Positions 8,889 through 16,789 are shown, numbered from the stretch's first letter. The stretch is DNA of 45,987 nucleotides from an uncultured Rubrobacteraceae bacterium (GCA_902806095.1 CADCVF010000019.1:1-45987); one strand, 5' to 3'. Notes: generated from the letters alone by a model not told the origin. Made by a program: numbers and translations.

Positions 8889-9021
8889 GAGCCGACGAGC
8901 GGACTCGAACCGCTTTCCTGCTCATTACGAGTGATCGGTAATGCGTTGCAGGGGTGTGCAGGGGATTGCAAATGCCGCATATTTAGAGGGGTTTCCTTTC
9001 CCTGCCTTGCTGAGTGTTGCA
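8889..9021 (-). repeat. tRNA-Thr(CGT) 3' half, copy C, with phased TTGCA arm sites
   Basis: On the minus strand 8889-8931 reads as anticodon loop CTCGTAA (8925-8931), 3' anticodon stem, five-base variable loop, T-arm and acceptor strand of tRNA-Thr(CGT). The 5' half of the tRNA is missing, and identity to the expected partner stem stops three bases past the loop. TTGCA-type pentamers follow at 8946, 8956 (GTGCA), 8966, 9007 (TTGCT) and 9017, the same spacing as copies B and D. Reading through the fragment on the plus strand gives the well-known spurious peptide E-P-T-S-G-L-E-P-L. Confidence 0.75.
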
Positions 9022-9187
9022 CCGTATTGCGTTCCCGGTGGTGTCAGGGCTTCCTCTTGCTCGCCAACGCGCTCCAGGATTCCTTCGCGCTGCATCCCAC
9101 ACCCTCCGTAGATCCGAGGTTTGGTCTCCCGAGGCCTCTACTCATCGTCCGAGAGCCTCAAACTGGGAATGCACCGCATCTCTGGCC

Positions 9188-10495
9188 CTACTCGCCAGAG
9201 GGGAAGGTCGCGGGCTCCTCGGGTTCACCGCTCCACGGGGCGTGCAGCGGCCTGAGGGTACGAGTCTCATCCAGATACAAGAAGGCGTCGTAGCGGCGGG
9301 GGAGCACGGTCGGCACATAGTTGCCGTAGCGCTCGGAGCCGGCATCGTAGACCACTCCTATGGCGCGATGGTCGCGCTCCTCCAGCAGCTCTTCTATCTC
9401 GGGGTAGGAAAAGACGAGCAACCCATCCTCCCCGCTTGCGCGGCGGAGGGCGTCCTCCCAGCTGCCATCACGGGCGGGCGGGACGCGCATACGCTCCATC
9501 GGCGCGCCCCACCTGGCGCCGGCGACCACGCTCCCCCGATGCGAGCCGAAGCCGACGAGCACCACCTCTTCCTCACCCCACCTCTCCCGGGCAAGCTGCC
9601 CCACGTTGACCAGTCCGTCGTCAGCCATGTCTGTGAAGCGGGCGTCGCCCACGTGGGTGTTATGCTCCCAGATTATCGCCTTCGCATCAGGACCGTGATG
9701 GCCGAGCAGCCGCCCCAGGGTCTCAACCATGTGCCTATCTCGAACGTTCCACGAGGAAGCGCCGCCCTGGATCATGGCCCGATAGTACCTTTCGGCGTTC
9801 CGCGCCACGAACGCGTTCTGTTCGGCAGCGAAGTGGGCCTCGCTTCCGTCCTCGGGATGCTCTGCAACCCCGCGAAGGAGCTCGGAGAGCATCGCCACGA
9901 CCTCATCCTCGCAGGAGGTTGGGACCAAGGCAGTGGCCCGGGCGTACTCTCGGGCGCTCCCACCGTAGGGCTCGAAACACTGGTATGCCCGCTGCGCGGC
10001 CTCCACAGCCTCAGGGTGCTCCCTCTTCAGGTACTGCATTACCGCATCCAGCGACTCCCACAGGCTGTAGACGTCGAGGCCGTAGAAGCCGATCCTCTCG
10101 GGCTCTGGAAGCCCGTCGTTGTGGCGGCGGAGCCACTCAACGAGCTCGACAACCTCTTCGTTCGCCCACATCCACGTCGGCCACCTGCGAAAGGCACCGA
10201 GGGCTTCTCGTGCGCTGTGCGCGGATCTGGGGAGGCCCCTAACGTAGCGGTTTACTTCGTAGCAGTCCGGCCAGTCGCCTTCGACCGCGATAAAGGAGAA
10301 GTCCTTCTCGCGGATCAGGCGCTCGCTTATGCGGGTGCGCCAAGAGTAGTACTCTGAGGTACCGTGCGAGGCCTCCCCGAGGAGCACGCACCGGGCGTTA
10401 CCGATGTGCTCCAAAAGCGGGTCAAGGTCATCTGCGACTCTTAGCGGGTGCAGCCTCTGGCGGAGGCGCTCGGCGAGCTGCGTGGTGATCTCCAC
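9188..10495 (-). CDS. Erythromycin esterase family protein
   Basis: A 435-residue member of the EreA/EreC superfamily. G-E-A-S-H-G-T-S-E at residues 40-48 and V-E-G-D-W-P-D at 71-77 hold the conserved His and Glu pair, and W-E-H-N-T-H-V-G-D near residue 285 carries the second histidine region. True Ere enzymes hydrolyse the macrolide lactone, but most chromosomal members of this size are uncharacterised, so resistance should not be assumed. The GTG start at 10495 lies 9 bp after the chaB stop and closes a four-gene operon. Its 3' end is about 165 bp from the last pentamer of module C, so it is the first gene of the C-D cassette. Confidence 0.8.
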   Translation of the reverse strand: MEITTQLAERLRQRLHPLRVADDLDPLLEHIGNARCVLLGEASHGTSEYYSWRTRISERLIREKDFSFIAVEGDWPDCYEVNRYVRGLPRSAHSAREALGAFRRWPTWMWANEEVVELVEWLRRHNDGLPEPERIGFYGLDVYSLWESLDAVMQYLKREHPEAVEAAQRAYQCFEPYGGSAREYARATALVPTSCEDEVVAMLSELLRGVAEHPEDGSEAHFAAEQNAFVARNAERYYRAMIQGGASSWNVRDRHMVETLGRLLGHHGPDAKAIIWEHNTHVGDARFTDMADDGLVNVGQLARERWGEEEVVLVGFGSHRGSVVAGARWGAPMERMRVPPARDGSWEDALRRASGEDGLLVFSYPEIEELLEERDHRAIGVVYDAGSERYGNYVPTVLPRRYDAFLYLDETRTLRPLHAPWSGEPEEPATFPSGE

Positions 10496-10504
10496 GGGCT
10501 TGGC

Positions 10505-10708
10505 TCACTCCTTTTTCTCTACCCAGTCGCCCTTGTCGTTCTTCTCGTACTTGTTCTCCACGGCGCCCCAGGCGACGCGGTGGGCACGATCCTCCTCACC
10601 GTACTGCTCCTCGGCAGAGTTAAAGGCCTCTTTGTAGATCTCCTGGGCGTGCTTGGGCAGGTTGTTCTTGACGCTCTCTGGTAGTTGCGTGATCTGCTTG
10701 TAAGGCAC
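10505..10708 (-). CDS. chaB: ChaB family protein
   Basis: A 67-residue ChaB-type protein: M-P-Y start, L-P-E-S-V-K-N-N-L-P near residue 9, H-A-Q-E-I-Y-K-E-A-F-N and A-H-R-V-A-W-G-A-V-E match the family almost throughout. E. coli ChaB was proposed as a regulator of the ChaA cation antiporter; in actinobacteria the domain occurs in stress-related gene groups and its role is open. The start is GTG with GGAGG seven nucleotides upstream. It lies 24 bp after the DUF2267 gene and 9 bp before the Ere gene, inside one operon. Confidence 0.85.
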   Translation of the reverse strand: MPYKQITQLPESVKNNLPKHAQEIYKEAFNSAEEQYGEEDRAHRVAWGAVENKYEKNDKGDWVEKKE

Positions 10709-10732
10709 TTGGCGTCCTCCATTGGGTCTTCT

Positions 10733-11119
10733 TTAGGCCGAGGCGCCCGTCTGACCGAAGAGCTCCCCGTAAGTGGCACCTAGCTGGGAGCGGATGTCCT
10801 CTAGCTCGCCCTCGGTTACGGCCGTCTGCACCACCGTGGCCACCGCCCTGGCGCGGCCTACAGCCTCCTCTTTACCTACGCCCTCTTTTTGCGCCACCCG
10901 CTCGTAGAACTCCTCCACTGAGAAGGACTCCCCTCCCCCGTCTCCCTCCACGTAAGGAGCTATCTCAGGGGGAAGCTGGGCTGCGAGGTCCGAGGGCTCC
11001 TCCCCAGCCAGTCTCTCTTTGAGTGTCTCGAGCGTGGCTGCTATGGCCTTGCGGGCCTCCTCGTCGGCATCGAGCTCGGCGAGGTTCTTGACCTCGGCGA
11101 TGAACTGCTCGTCGTTCAT
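10733..11119 (-). CDS. DUF2267 domain protein
   Basis: A 128-residue acidic helical protein. The segment A-I-A-A-T-L-E-T-L-K-E-R-L followed by D-L-A-A-Q-L-P is the DUF2267 hallmark, with a second helical repeat (V-A-T-V-V-Q-T-A-V-T-E-G-E-L) in the C-terminal half. Function is unknown; relatives often sit with general-stress genes. GGGAG lies upstream of the ATG at 11119. The gene follows the ferritin-like gene by 33 bp and precedes chaB by 24 bp, so co-transcription is very likely. Confidence 0.8.
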   Translation of the reverse strand: MNDEQFIAEVKNLAELDADEEARKAIAATLETLKERLAGEEPSDLAAQLPPEIAPYVEGDGGGESFSVEEFYERVAQKEGVGKEEAVGRARAVATVVQTAVTEGELEDIRSQLGATYGELFGQTGASA

Positions 11120-11152
11120 GCGCTCCCTCCTCCCTCCAGGCGGGGTTGTCGA

Positions 11153-11692
11153 CTACGGTGTACGCCTCCCGGGCCTCTCCTCGCCCGCCGGTGGTTCTTC
11201 GCGCGGGGTCGGCGGGGTCGTGGGCACCTCCCCCCGCCTCTCGGGCCTCTCCTCCCCAGGTGGCGGCTCCTCCCTCGATGGCGGCTCCCCGCCCGGCGGG
11301 GAAGCGACGTAGGGCGGCACGTCCTCCTCCGGAGGAACGATCGGAGCGTCGGATACGGTTCCCCGTTCCACATCTCCCGTCGTGTCCCGCAGCGGGGTAC
11401 GCGGCATATCCGGCGTGCCCCCACTCGCGGGGGTGCTACCCCTAGCGGGGCTGGTGCCGAACTCAGGCGGGTGCTCGAGGATACCGAGCAGACCTTTGGC
11501 CCGCTCTGCGATTTGCGACTGCATGACTTGCGTTTCCCTGAAGAAAGCTGCAAGCCGCTCGTTGCCAACCGTCTCGGCGTCGAGGGCGTAACGCTCACAG
11601 GTGTCGGCGCCGCTGAGAGCGTGATAGAGGACGCTTACGAGGTTGTAGTGCTCGTCCCTGGTGCCCGTGGTTTGCTCACCGTAATCCACCAT
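11153..11692 (-). CDS. Ferritin-like domain protein with Pro-rich tail
   Basis: A 179-residue protein. Residues 12-75 form two amphipathic helices of a ferritin-like bundle (E-H-Y-N-L-V-S-V-L-Y-H-A-L, then F-F-R-E-T-Q-V-M-Q-S-Q-I-A-E-R). The other half of a usual four-helix bundle is absent and is replaced by about 100 residues of low-complexity sequence rich in Pro, Glu, Arg and Gly, with repeats of E-E-P-P-x-G-E-E-R-P. The tail may be a disordered tether or DNA-binding extension. AAGGAG precedes the ATG at 11692. First gene of the operon 11692 to 9188; its promoter should lie in 11703-11900. Confidence 0.7.
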   Translation of the reverse strand: MVDYGEQTTGTRDEHYNLVSVLYHALSGADTCERYALDAETVGNERLAAFFRETQVMQSQIAERAKGLLGILEHPPEFGTSPARGSTPASGGTPDMPRTPLRDTTGDVERGTVSDAPIVPPEEDVPPYVASPPGGEPPSREEPPPGEERPERRGEVPTTPPTPREEPPAGEERPGRRTP

Positions 11693-11702
11693 GTACTCCT
11701 TC

Positions 11703-12031
11703 CTTAGCGGTCCCTTTCCCTACATCCGAAGTACCCACGGTAAAGAGCTCCCAAACGGGTGCTTCTGTGCCAACAACCTCTGCAGCGCACGGCCGAGAAC
11801 CGACCACGACGACCCATCCTGGAGACCGGATTGCACAAGACGCTACGAGGGAACCTGCTGCAGGGTGTGAGCGATTAGACACCGCTACAGCTCACAGCCG
11901 CTGCGTCTCAAATATCGACTGTCCTCCAAGCCGGTGAAACCCGACTCAATGTATAGCAGTCAGAACAGGCTGAGCGAGAACACACTCCGCCGGTAGACTT
12001 AGCAGCACAAGTTCACAGAAGGGGGCTCACC
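11703..12031. other. Gap upstream of the ferritin-like operon
   Basis: No gene is seen. The stretch separates the divergent minus-strand operon and the plus-strand micro-protein at 12032 and must hold both promoters, but I cannot point to convincing -35/-10 boxes. Confidence 0.4.
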
Positions 12032-12226
12032 TTGCGAGACGAGGGTCAGATGGCCGAATCTCAACTCTCGGAGCTGCGCAACATGCGTGTGCTCCTAGAA
12101 GAAGCGAGGATGCTTGCCCGCAACCTCGCTTACCATCGGTGGGCGAGCCTAGAGGATGTGCTTGGCCGAGCGCTGGATGAGGTAGACCGGCAGATAGAGG
12201 AGCTCCGAAGCAGCAGCCGAGATTGA
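12032..12226 (+). CDS. Small coiled-coil protein, copy 1
   Basis: A 64-residue helical protein with heptad-like Leu/Ile/Val spacing (L-S-E-L-R-N-M-R-V-L-L-E-E-A, later A-L-D-E-V-D-R-Q-I-E-E-L). A homologous ORF lies at 14769, across the next two tRNA fragments. The two share L-S-E-L-x-N-M-x-V-L-L-E-E-A-R and the E-V-D-x-Q-I-x-E-L tail, which shows the frame is selected. The TTG at 12032 has AAGGGGG six bases upstream; ATG at 12050 is an alternative. No family is recognised. It is the only plus-strand gene of the C-D cassette. Confidence 0.6.
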   Translation: MRDEGQMAESQLSELRNMRVLLEEARMLARNLAYHRWASLEDVLGRALDEVDRQIEELRSSSRD

Positions 12227-12532
12227 TTCCCCGATGCCTTGTGCCCATGGTGGGTGTACAGGGCGGTGAAGATCCTAAGGGCGTGTCTACCGTCCCTTCA
12301 ACCACTCTAAATTGTTCTTCAAGCCGATGCAATTGCCCGTGTTGCCCTCCTTTACCACTGCTGTCCGCAGGGGCCTTAACCAATCCTTACGCCTTTGGGA
12401 GAACACCGCATTCACCTGTGTGGGTAGAAGATGCGTTCTGGGAAATTCGCTCAGTGGTATCAAAGGAGATTCCACTGTAAGCGGAAGCCACGGCCTATGC
12501 CGTGTATTCAGCTTAGATAAGCCGATTAGTGA
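12227..12532. other. Gap with a weak operator-like pair
   Basis: No gene is seen. CTTTAC at 12351, CTTAAC at 12375 and CTTACG at 12386 resemble the 11-bp phased hexamers described elsewhere, but only the last two are properly spaced. The right end (from about 12508) is the left flank of tRNA fragment D. Confidence 0.35.
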
Positions 12533-12703
12533 GAGCCGACGAGCGGACTCGAACCGCTGACCTGCTCATTACGAGTGTGCGGTCAGTGGTTGCTGGGCGT
12601 TGCACACGCTTGCAATTCTCGCATAAGTAAAGGGGTTTCTATTCTCTCGTTTGCTCACTATTGCAGGGTGTTACGTCCGGGTTAGGGTCAAACTAGGGTC
12701 AAA
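12533..12703 (-). repeat. tRNA-Thr(CGT) 3' half, copy D, with arm-like sites
   Basis: The best preserved copy. Minus-strand 12533-12575 gives acceptor (12535-12541), T-arm (12542-12558), variable loop (12559-12563), 3' anticodon stem (12564-12568) and loop CTCGTAA (12569-12575). Pentamers TTGCT, TTGCA, TTGCA, TTGCT, TTGCA start at 12590, 12600, 12610, 12651 and 12661. Further out AGGGTCAAA is repeated at 12684 and 12695 with 11-bp spacing. No 5' tRNA half follows. Interpreted as an attP-like junction between two integrated elements. Confidence 0.78.
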
Positions 12704-12903
12704 TCAGGCATAGGAGGCCTCAGGGCTTGCGGCGCATTTCCCGCTCCCTGTCAGAGCGGCATGTCCCGCAGCCAGTTCTGAAAGGGGAGGCACTCGGACA
12801 CTCTCGACCGGCTCGAGTGGAAGAATTTCGAGGCCGATAAATAGAAGCCGGGGCCGAAAGGGCCCCGGTTCGAAAAAGGATCGACGCGGTTATGGACTCT
12901 GCC

Positions 12904-13797
12904 TCATTTCTTGGCGGTGGTGAAGGACGACACCGCGTCGCGGGCTAGCTCGTTGCTCGCCACGTCCCTTACGGCGAAGCCGTCTGTGTCGCCTGCTCCC
13001 TCGATAGTGAGCTGGTAGGTCGTGGTGCCCGCCAAGTTCTGCTTGGCTGATCCGAATGGGTCGAGCGTGAGGACACTGCTACCGCTGCCGTCGGTACTCT
13101 TCGTCATCGTGATGGGTATGGAGGTGGGCCTCCTCCCCGGCTTGACGAGCTTGACGGTATTATCGTTCAGGGTGCTCTCGTCCATCGTCTCGGAGAAGGT
13201 TAGCGTGATGTTTGTGGCGGTCGAAACTCCCGTCTGTCCATCCGAAGGGTTCAAGCCAAAGACCGTGGGCGCTGGGGTGTCGACGGGATTCACGGTGATG
13301 GTCACCGTGACGGTGTTGCTGTCGGCGGTGCCGTCGTAGGCCTTGTAGGTGAAAGTGTCGCTGCCCGAAAAGCCCGAACTCGGGGTGTAGGTGAACGAGC
13401 CGTCGGAGTTTAGGGTCAGCGTGCCGTTGGCCGGGCCTGAGACCTTCACCGCCGTGAGCGTATTGCCCTCGGGGTCGGTATCGTTGGCCAGGACGCCGGG
13501 GGCGGCTTCGTTAAGCGGCTGGCCCTGGTTGGTGCTGTAGGAATCGTTGCTCGCCACCGGCGGCTTGTTCGTGTCAGGTGGCGCCACCGCCACCCCCCAG
13601 TCGAGGAAGGACTCGTTACCGGCGGGGGTGTTGGTGAGGTTGGTCTGGTTGGAGCCGTCGGGGTTCATCGTGTAGATCTCCTGGTCGCCCTCCGGGTTTC
13701 CGGCCTTGACCTCGCCGTTCGTGAACGCGATCCTGCCGTTATCGCCGGGGAAGGCGGCCTTCGCCAGTCCCCCGCCGCCGACAGCTACTAGCACCAT
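12904..13797 (-). pseudogene. Surface protein with cadherin-like and SbsA Ig-like domains, 5' truncated
   Basis: As it stands this is a 297-residue frame. It opens with the end of a signal peptide (V-L-V-A-V-G-G-G-G-L-A-K-A, then A-F-P-G-D-N-G-R-I-A-F), one TolB-like blade (Q-E-I-Y-T-M-N-P-D-G), a VCBS/cadherin-type domain (A-N-D-S-Y-S-T to V-T-I-T-V-N) and an SbsA-like Ig domain (S-T-A-T-N-I-T-L-T-F-S-E-T-M-D). Relatives carry a full multi-blade TolB propeller; here it is reduced to one blade. The signal peptide lacks its positively charged start and no ribosome site precedes the ATG at 13797. The sequence changes abruptly there into a regulator remnant on the other strand, so this is probably an inactive, internally deleted copy. 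Confidence 0.55.
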
Positions 13798-13802
13798 CGC
13801 CG

Positions 13803-14246
13803 CTGCTGGAAGAGAGTCTAGCTTTGTCTCGTAGTAAGGAGCATGCCTGGGGCATCGCACGCACGCTAGCCAGCCTCGGGAACGTGGCGTGCGAAGCAGG
13901 CGAATACACGCGGGCGTCGAGGTTGTACGAAGAGAGTCTGGAGCTTGGGGGGCGGCGGATGGGGCTCAACCATACCATCCTAATCTGCTTGGAGGGGCTG
14001 GCCCGAGTAGCGGTCGCGCAAGGGAGGATGAAACGGGCAGCGCACCTTTTTGGGACAGCCGCCGCGCTACGGGAAGATAGGGGCTGGCCCCTCCCACCGT
14101 CCAAGCGCACCGAGCACGACCGTACCGTGGCTGCGGCCCACGGGGCACTCGGGAAAGAGGCGTTTACGGCGGCGTGGACAAGGGGCCATGCTCTGCCCTT
14201 GGAGGAGGCCATCGAGGATACCTTATTGGGCAAGGGTGCAATCTGA
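13803..14246 (+). pseudogene. AfsR/LuxR-type ATPase regulator, C-terminal TPR remnant
   Basis: The frame starts in mid-protein (L-L-E-E-S-L-A-L, W-G-I-A-R-T-L-A-S-L-G-N-V-A) and continues through TPR units (A-G-E-Y-T-R-A-S-R-L-Y-E-E-S-L) to the family's typical end: A-A-H-L-F-G-T-A-A-A-L-R-E, G-K-E-A-F-T-A-A-W and L-E-E-A-I-E-D-T-L. The ATPase domain and any LuxR HTH are missing. Its left end meets the truncated surface-protein gene head to head within a few bases of 13800. Its stop lies two bases from tRNA fragment E. Both edges look like recombination breakpoints. Confidence 0.6.
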
Positions 14247-14247
14247 A

Positions 14248-14273
14248 GAGCCGACGAGCGGACTCGAACCGCT
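14248..14273 (-). repeat. tRNA-Thr 3'-end fragment E
   Basis: Exact copy of the 26-base acceptor plus T-arm core shared with B, C and D. The anticodon arm is lost and no TTGCA array lies on either side, so this is a minimal, one-sided or eroded site. It abuts the end of the regulator remnant at 14246. Confidence 0.65.
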
Positions 14274-14523
14274 CTCTTGAGGATTCACGCTACGCGCGGA
14301 AGCAGTACTATCCCAGCACGGTTTCGATACGGTAGCAACCCAAAATATTATCGTGCGTTGGGGTGAAAGTCGTGGGCGTACAGCTACTAGCAGCGTAGTA
14401 CGCACCTGGCTGAGGTGCCAACAGCTATTCTCGCTGCAATGAATAAATATTCATCGTTTCAATATCTTGTATTGGCAATGAGCCGCAAGGCGGGGCAATG
14501 GGTCATTCTCCGCCCGGATTGGG
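14274..14523. other. AT-richer gap right of tRNA fragment E
   Basis: No gene is seen. Around 14430-14480 the sequence is much richer in A+T than the rest of the window and contains short inverted repeats such as CAATA/TATTG, which suggests foreign or element-terminal DNA. Confidence 0.35.
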
Positions 14524-14794
14524 GTGAAGCTGCCTCGCATCTTAAGGGAGGCCAACTGTCCACGCTGTGAACCAGTCTACGAGTACGAACAAAACAAGTT
14601 AGGCGAACGCCTGGGGGAAGTTAGGGACCCAATACAACGCACTTCTCGAAGAGGGCCACCAGGAAGAAGCCCGGCGCGTAGCTGCAGAATACGCCCAAGT
14701 GAAGTCGAAGATGGAGGACTTGGCCAGATTAGCTGAGAGCAGAGTCACAGTTATCGGAGCTGCAGAACATGCAGGTGCTCCTCGAAGAAGCTAG
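14524..14794 (+). pseudogene. Frameshifted small helical protein
   Basis: A GTG-started frame (14524) encodes E-Y-E-Q-N-K-L-G-E-R-L and then, one frame over, G-K-L-G-T-Q-Y-N-A-L-L-E-E-G followed by Y-A-Q-V-K-S-K-M-E-D-L-A-R-L. Joined at the G5 run 14613-14617 they make one continuous amphipathic helix, so a one-base slip at that run is likely. A short C-P-R-C motif is present near residue 12. The joined frame ends at 14794 and overlaps the coiled-coil paralogue that starts at 14769. No family is recognised; the frameshift could also be a sequencing error. Confidence 0.4.
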
Positions 14795-14909
14795 AGGGTT
14801 GAGCCGAAATCTCGCCTGTCATCGGAGGGCTCGGCTGGAGAGCAGGATCGGCGAGGCCCTAGAAGAGGTGGACCAACAGATACAGGAGTTGGTGGCTGCG
14901 AAGGGCTAG
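14769..14909 (+). CDS. Small coiled-coil protein, copy 2
   Basis: A 46-residue frame homologous to copy 1 at 12032: M-Q-V-L-L-E-E-A-R, R-N-L-A-C-H-R-R-A and E-E-V-D-Q-Q-I-Q-E-L correspond position by position. The similarity extends upstream of this ATG into S-Q-L-S-E-L-Q-N, where no ATG/GTG/TTG is available, so the original start seems lost and the ATG at 14769 (GGAG nine bases upstream) may have taken over. It lies in the cassette between tRNA fragments E and F. Confidence 0.45.
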   Translation: MQVLLEEARGLSRNLACHRRARLESRIGEALEEVDQQIQELVAAKG

Positions 14910-14919
14910 GGTCGTTTCC

Positions 14920-15009
14920 TCACAGCCAACGACGCACCAGCATGTACACCACGAGTATTGCCGATACGGCTATGGCTGCCCCTAGCACCGCCAATAAGAC
15001 GAATGACAT
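14920..15009 (-). CDS. Single-pass membrane micro-protein (29 aa)
   Basis: A 29-residue ORF, M-S-F-V-L-L-A-V-L-G-A followed by A-I-A-V-S-A-I-L-V-V-Y and M-L-V-R-R-W-L. It is one long hydrophobic helix with a positive C-terminus, so the tail should face the cytoplasm. AAAGGAG lies 11 nt upstream of the ATG. It is just downstream of the sulfatase gene on the same strand and could be co-transcribed. Similar one-helix ORFs occur at 22833 and 25608. Function unknown. Confidence 0.5.
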   Translation of the reverse strand: MSFVLLAVLGAAIAVSAILVVYMLVRRWL

Positions 15010-15076
15010 AGCACGTCACACTCCTTTCGTTGCTCTGAGAAAGCCCTTCGCCCCATTCCTTTGTAGTCTGCTGCTG

Positions 15077-16711
15077 TTATGCAGGATCCTGCACCTGGAC
15101 TTCCGAGAATCCACCTTCCACGAGGTTCACTGAATGGATCTTCGTCGGGAGCGTCTCTCCGGATATTACGCCTGGTCGTGTTGAAGGTGCATACCCGTGC
15201 ATGAGAACGGCTGCGTCTGAGAAGGGGAGATCGGCTGTGTTCTTGGGCTTTTCGGCGCTCCGGCACGCTTCTCCAGAGCAATACTTCAGGGCTTGTAAGC
15301 GGGCCGAAAGCGCAGATACCTCTACCGCGCGTTCGGGCTCGTCGTGTACGCTTCTTAGCTGGCGTGGATCGGTGCTCAGGTCGTACATCTCCCCCTCGCC
15401 GGTCTCGTACTCGACGTAGGTACGCCCTTCAGAAGTCCTTATCGCCTTGAAGTCGGGCGGGACGTAGGCCTTTTTGCCGAAGCCGTCGTCGTAGCCCTCT
15501 AAGAGTAGCGAGTCACGCCAGGAAGGGTTCGACCCGGAGAGCACGGGCGCGAGGGATCGGCCGTCCACGTACTCTGGTGTCGGAACTCCCGCCAGGTCGA
15601 GGAAGGTGGGCATCAGGTCTGTGCCGCTCACCAGCCTCTCGTCCTTCGCGCCGTGCCCCACACCGGGTCCACGGACGACCATCGGGTAGCGTACGTCCTC
15701 CTCGTAAACGGTCCTCTTGCCCTCCGGGATCCTGTGCTGGCCCATGTGGTAGCCGTTGTCGTTCCAGAGGACTACGTAGGTGTTGTCGAGTTGCCCTGTC
15801 TCCCTTAGGCTCCGTAGCAGATCTGCGATGGCGTCGTCGACGCTGCGCATGGCCCTCAGCCTGTTGCGGTACCTGCGGTTGTACTCAGCTCTGTCCTCAT
15901 CGCTTATGCGGGGGAGCTGGCGCACCCACTTGGGCTTGTCGGAGACGTCCGCCTCGTCGAACGCCGGTGATCTAGGATAACGATGCCTCCTGTAGTCGTC
16001 GTCGTACTCCGACTCGGTGTATGTGGGATTGTGGGGGCTGTTGAAGGCGACGTAGGCGAACCACGGATAACCCTTCGCGTTCCTCACGAACGACCTGGCC
16101 TTCGAGCCCAGAATATCTGTCTCGTGGCGGCGCGATAGATCGTAGGCGTTCAGCCTGCCGTTCTCGTATATCTTCCCGCTAGCGTAGGATCCGGCCCAAC
16201 CGTGCCACTCGTCCCAGCCGGGTGGGACGTAGCCACCGTCATACCCGTTCAAGTACTTGCCGAACAGCCCAGTTCTGTAACCGGCTTCGTCGAGGCGAAT
16301 GGCGAGGTTATCATCGTCGTTTCCTGCCGCCTCGAATGCGCTGACGCCGCCGTAGGTGCCGTAGTTGGAGATCACGCCGGTATTGTGCGGGTACTGCCCG
16401 CGCAGAATCGTCGCGCGCGAGGGGCAGCATGTGGCGAAGGGAGCAAAGGCGTTGGGGAAAGTCGTACCCTTTAGGACCAGCTGCTCTTCGATCTTGGGCA
16501 TCTTGGGGAGCAGGGAGAGGTCGGCGTCGTCGGTGAGGATAAGCAGGATGTTCGGCTTCTCCCCCGCTTCTACTGCTAGCGCCTCGCTACCCCCGGTCAG
16601 CTTCCCGAGGCACCCGGCGGCTGCAATCAAGCAAAGCACCGCCACTGGCACGAGTTTGTATGCGCGCGCGGCCTGAGACAAGAAGAGTCCGAGAAGGCGC
16701 TTACGGGCCAT
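15077..16711 (-). CDS. Sulfatase lipoprotein
   Basis: A 544-residue type I sulfatase. Residues 1-34 are a lipoprotein leader with lipobox A-A-A-G-C (Cys34), so it is exported and membrane-anchored. The catalytic core begins N-I-L-L-I-L-T-D-D (metal ligands Asp61/62) and the formylglycine site is C-C-P-S-R-A-T at 95-101, with R-G-Q-Y-P-H-N-T-G after it. Downstream W-F-A-Y-V-A-F-N-S-P-H and W-N-D-N-G-Y-H-M-G-Q-H supply further active-site residues. It would remove sulfate from an extracellular ester, probably a sulfated glycan. It needs a formylglycine-generating enzyme, which is not in the window. No clear Shine-Dalgarno is seen. Largest gene in the E-F cassette. Confidence 0.85.
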   Translation of the reverse strand: MARKRLLGLFLSQAARAYKLVPVAVLCLIAAAGCLGKLTGGSEALAVEAGEKPNILLILTDDADLSLLPKMPKIEEQLVLKGTTFPNAFAPFATCCPSRATILRGQYPHNTGVISNYGTYGGVSAFEAAGNDDDNLAIRLDEAGYRTGLFGKYLNGYDGGYVPPGWDEWHGWAGSYASGKIYENGRLNAYDLSRRHETDILGSKARSFVRNAKGYPWFAYVAFNSPHNPTYTESEYDDDYRRHRYPRSPAFDEADVSDKPKWVRQLPRISDEDRAEYNRRYRNRLRAMRSVDDAIADLLRSLRETGQLDNTYVVLWNDNGYHMGQHRIPEGKRTVYEEDVRYPMVVRGPGVGHGAKDERLVSGTDLMPTFLDLAGVPTPEYVDGRSLAPVLSGSNPSWRDSLLLEGYDDGFGKKAYVPPDFKAIRTSEGRTYVEYETGEGEMYDLSTDPRQLRSVHDEPERAVEVSALSARLQALKYCSGEACRSAEKPKNTADLPFSDAAVLMHGYAPSTRPGVISGETLPTKIHSVNLVEGGFSEVQVQDPA

Positions 16712-16789
16712 ACCAAGCAGGCGAAAGTCTGACCATACGTTTACCCTAGCGGCCCCATGATGCTCTCGTCGGGCTCGGAGGGAAAAGAG

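Noticed and set aside
8877-9293. Plus-strand frames reading through the tRNA fragments (also near 14050-14280 and 17620-18225) with E-P-T-S-G-L-E
   Set aside because: This peptide is a known artefact of translating a tRNA 3' end on the wrong strand; the frames have no ribosome site or family match.
12351-12391. Eighth operator cluster
   Set aside because: Only two hexamers are at 11-bp spacing; kept as a remark in the gap entry and not counted in the regulon.
12500-12710. Complete tRNA-Thr gene at copy D
   Set aside because: No 5' acceptor strand, D-arm or 5' anticodon stem can be found in the expected 40 bases beyond the loop.
15201-16676. Plus-strand frames across the sulfatase gene
   Set aside because: Shadows of a well-supported gene with formylglycine motif and lipobox.
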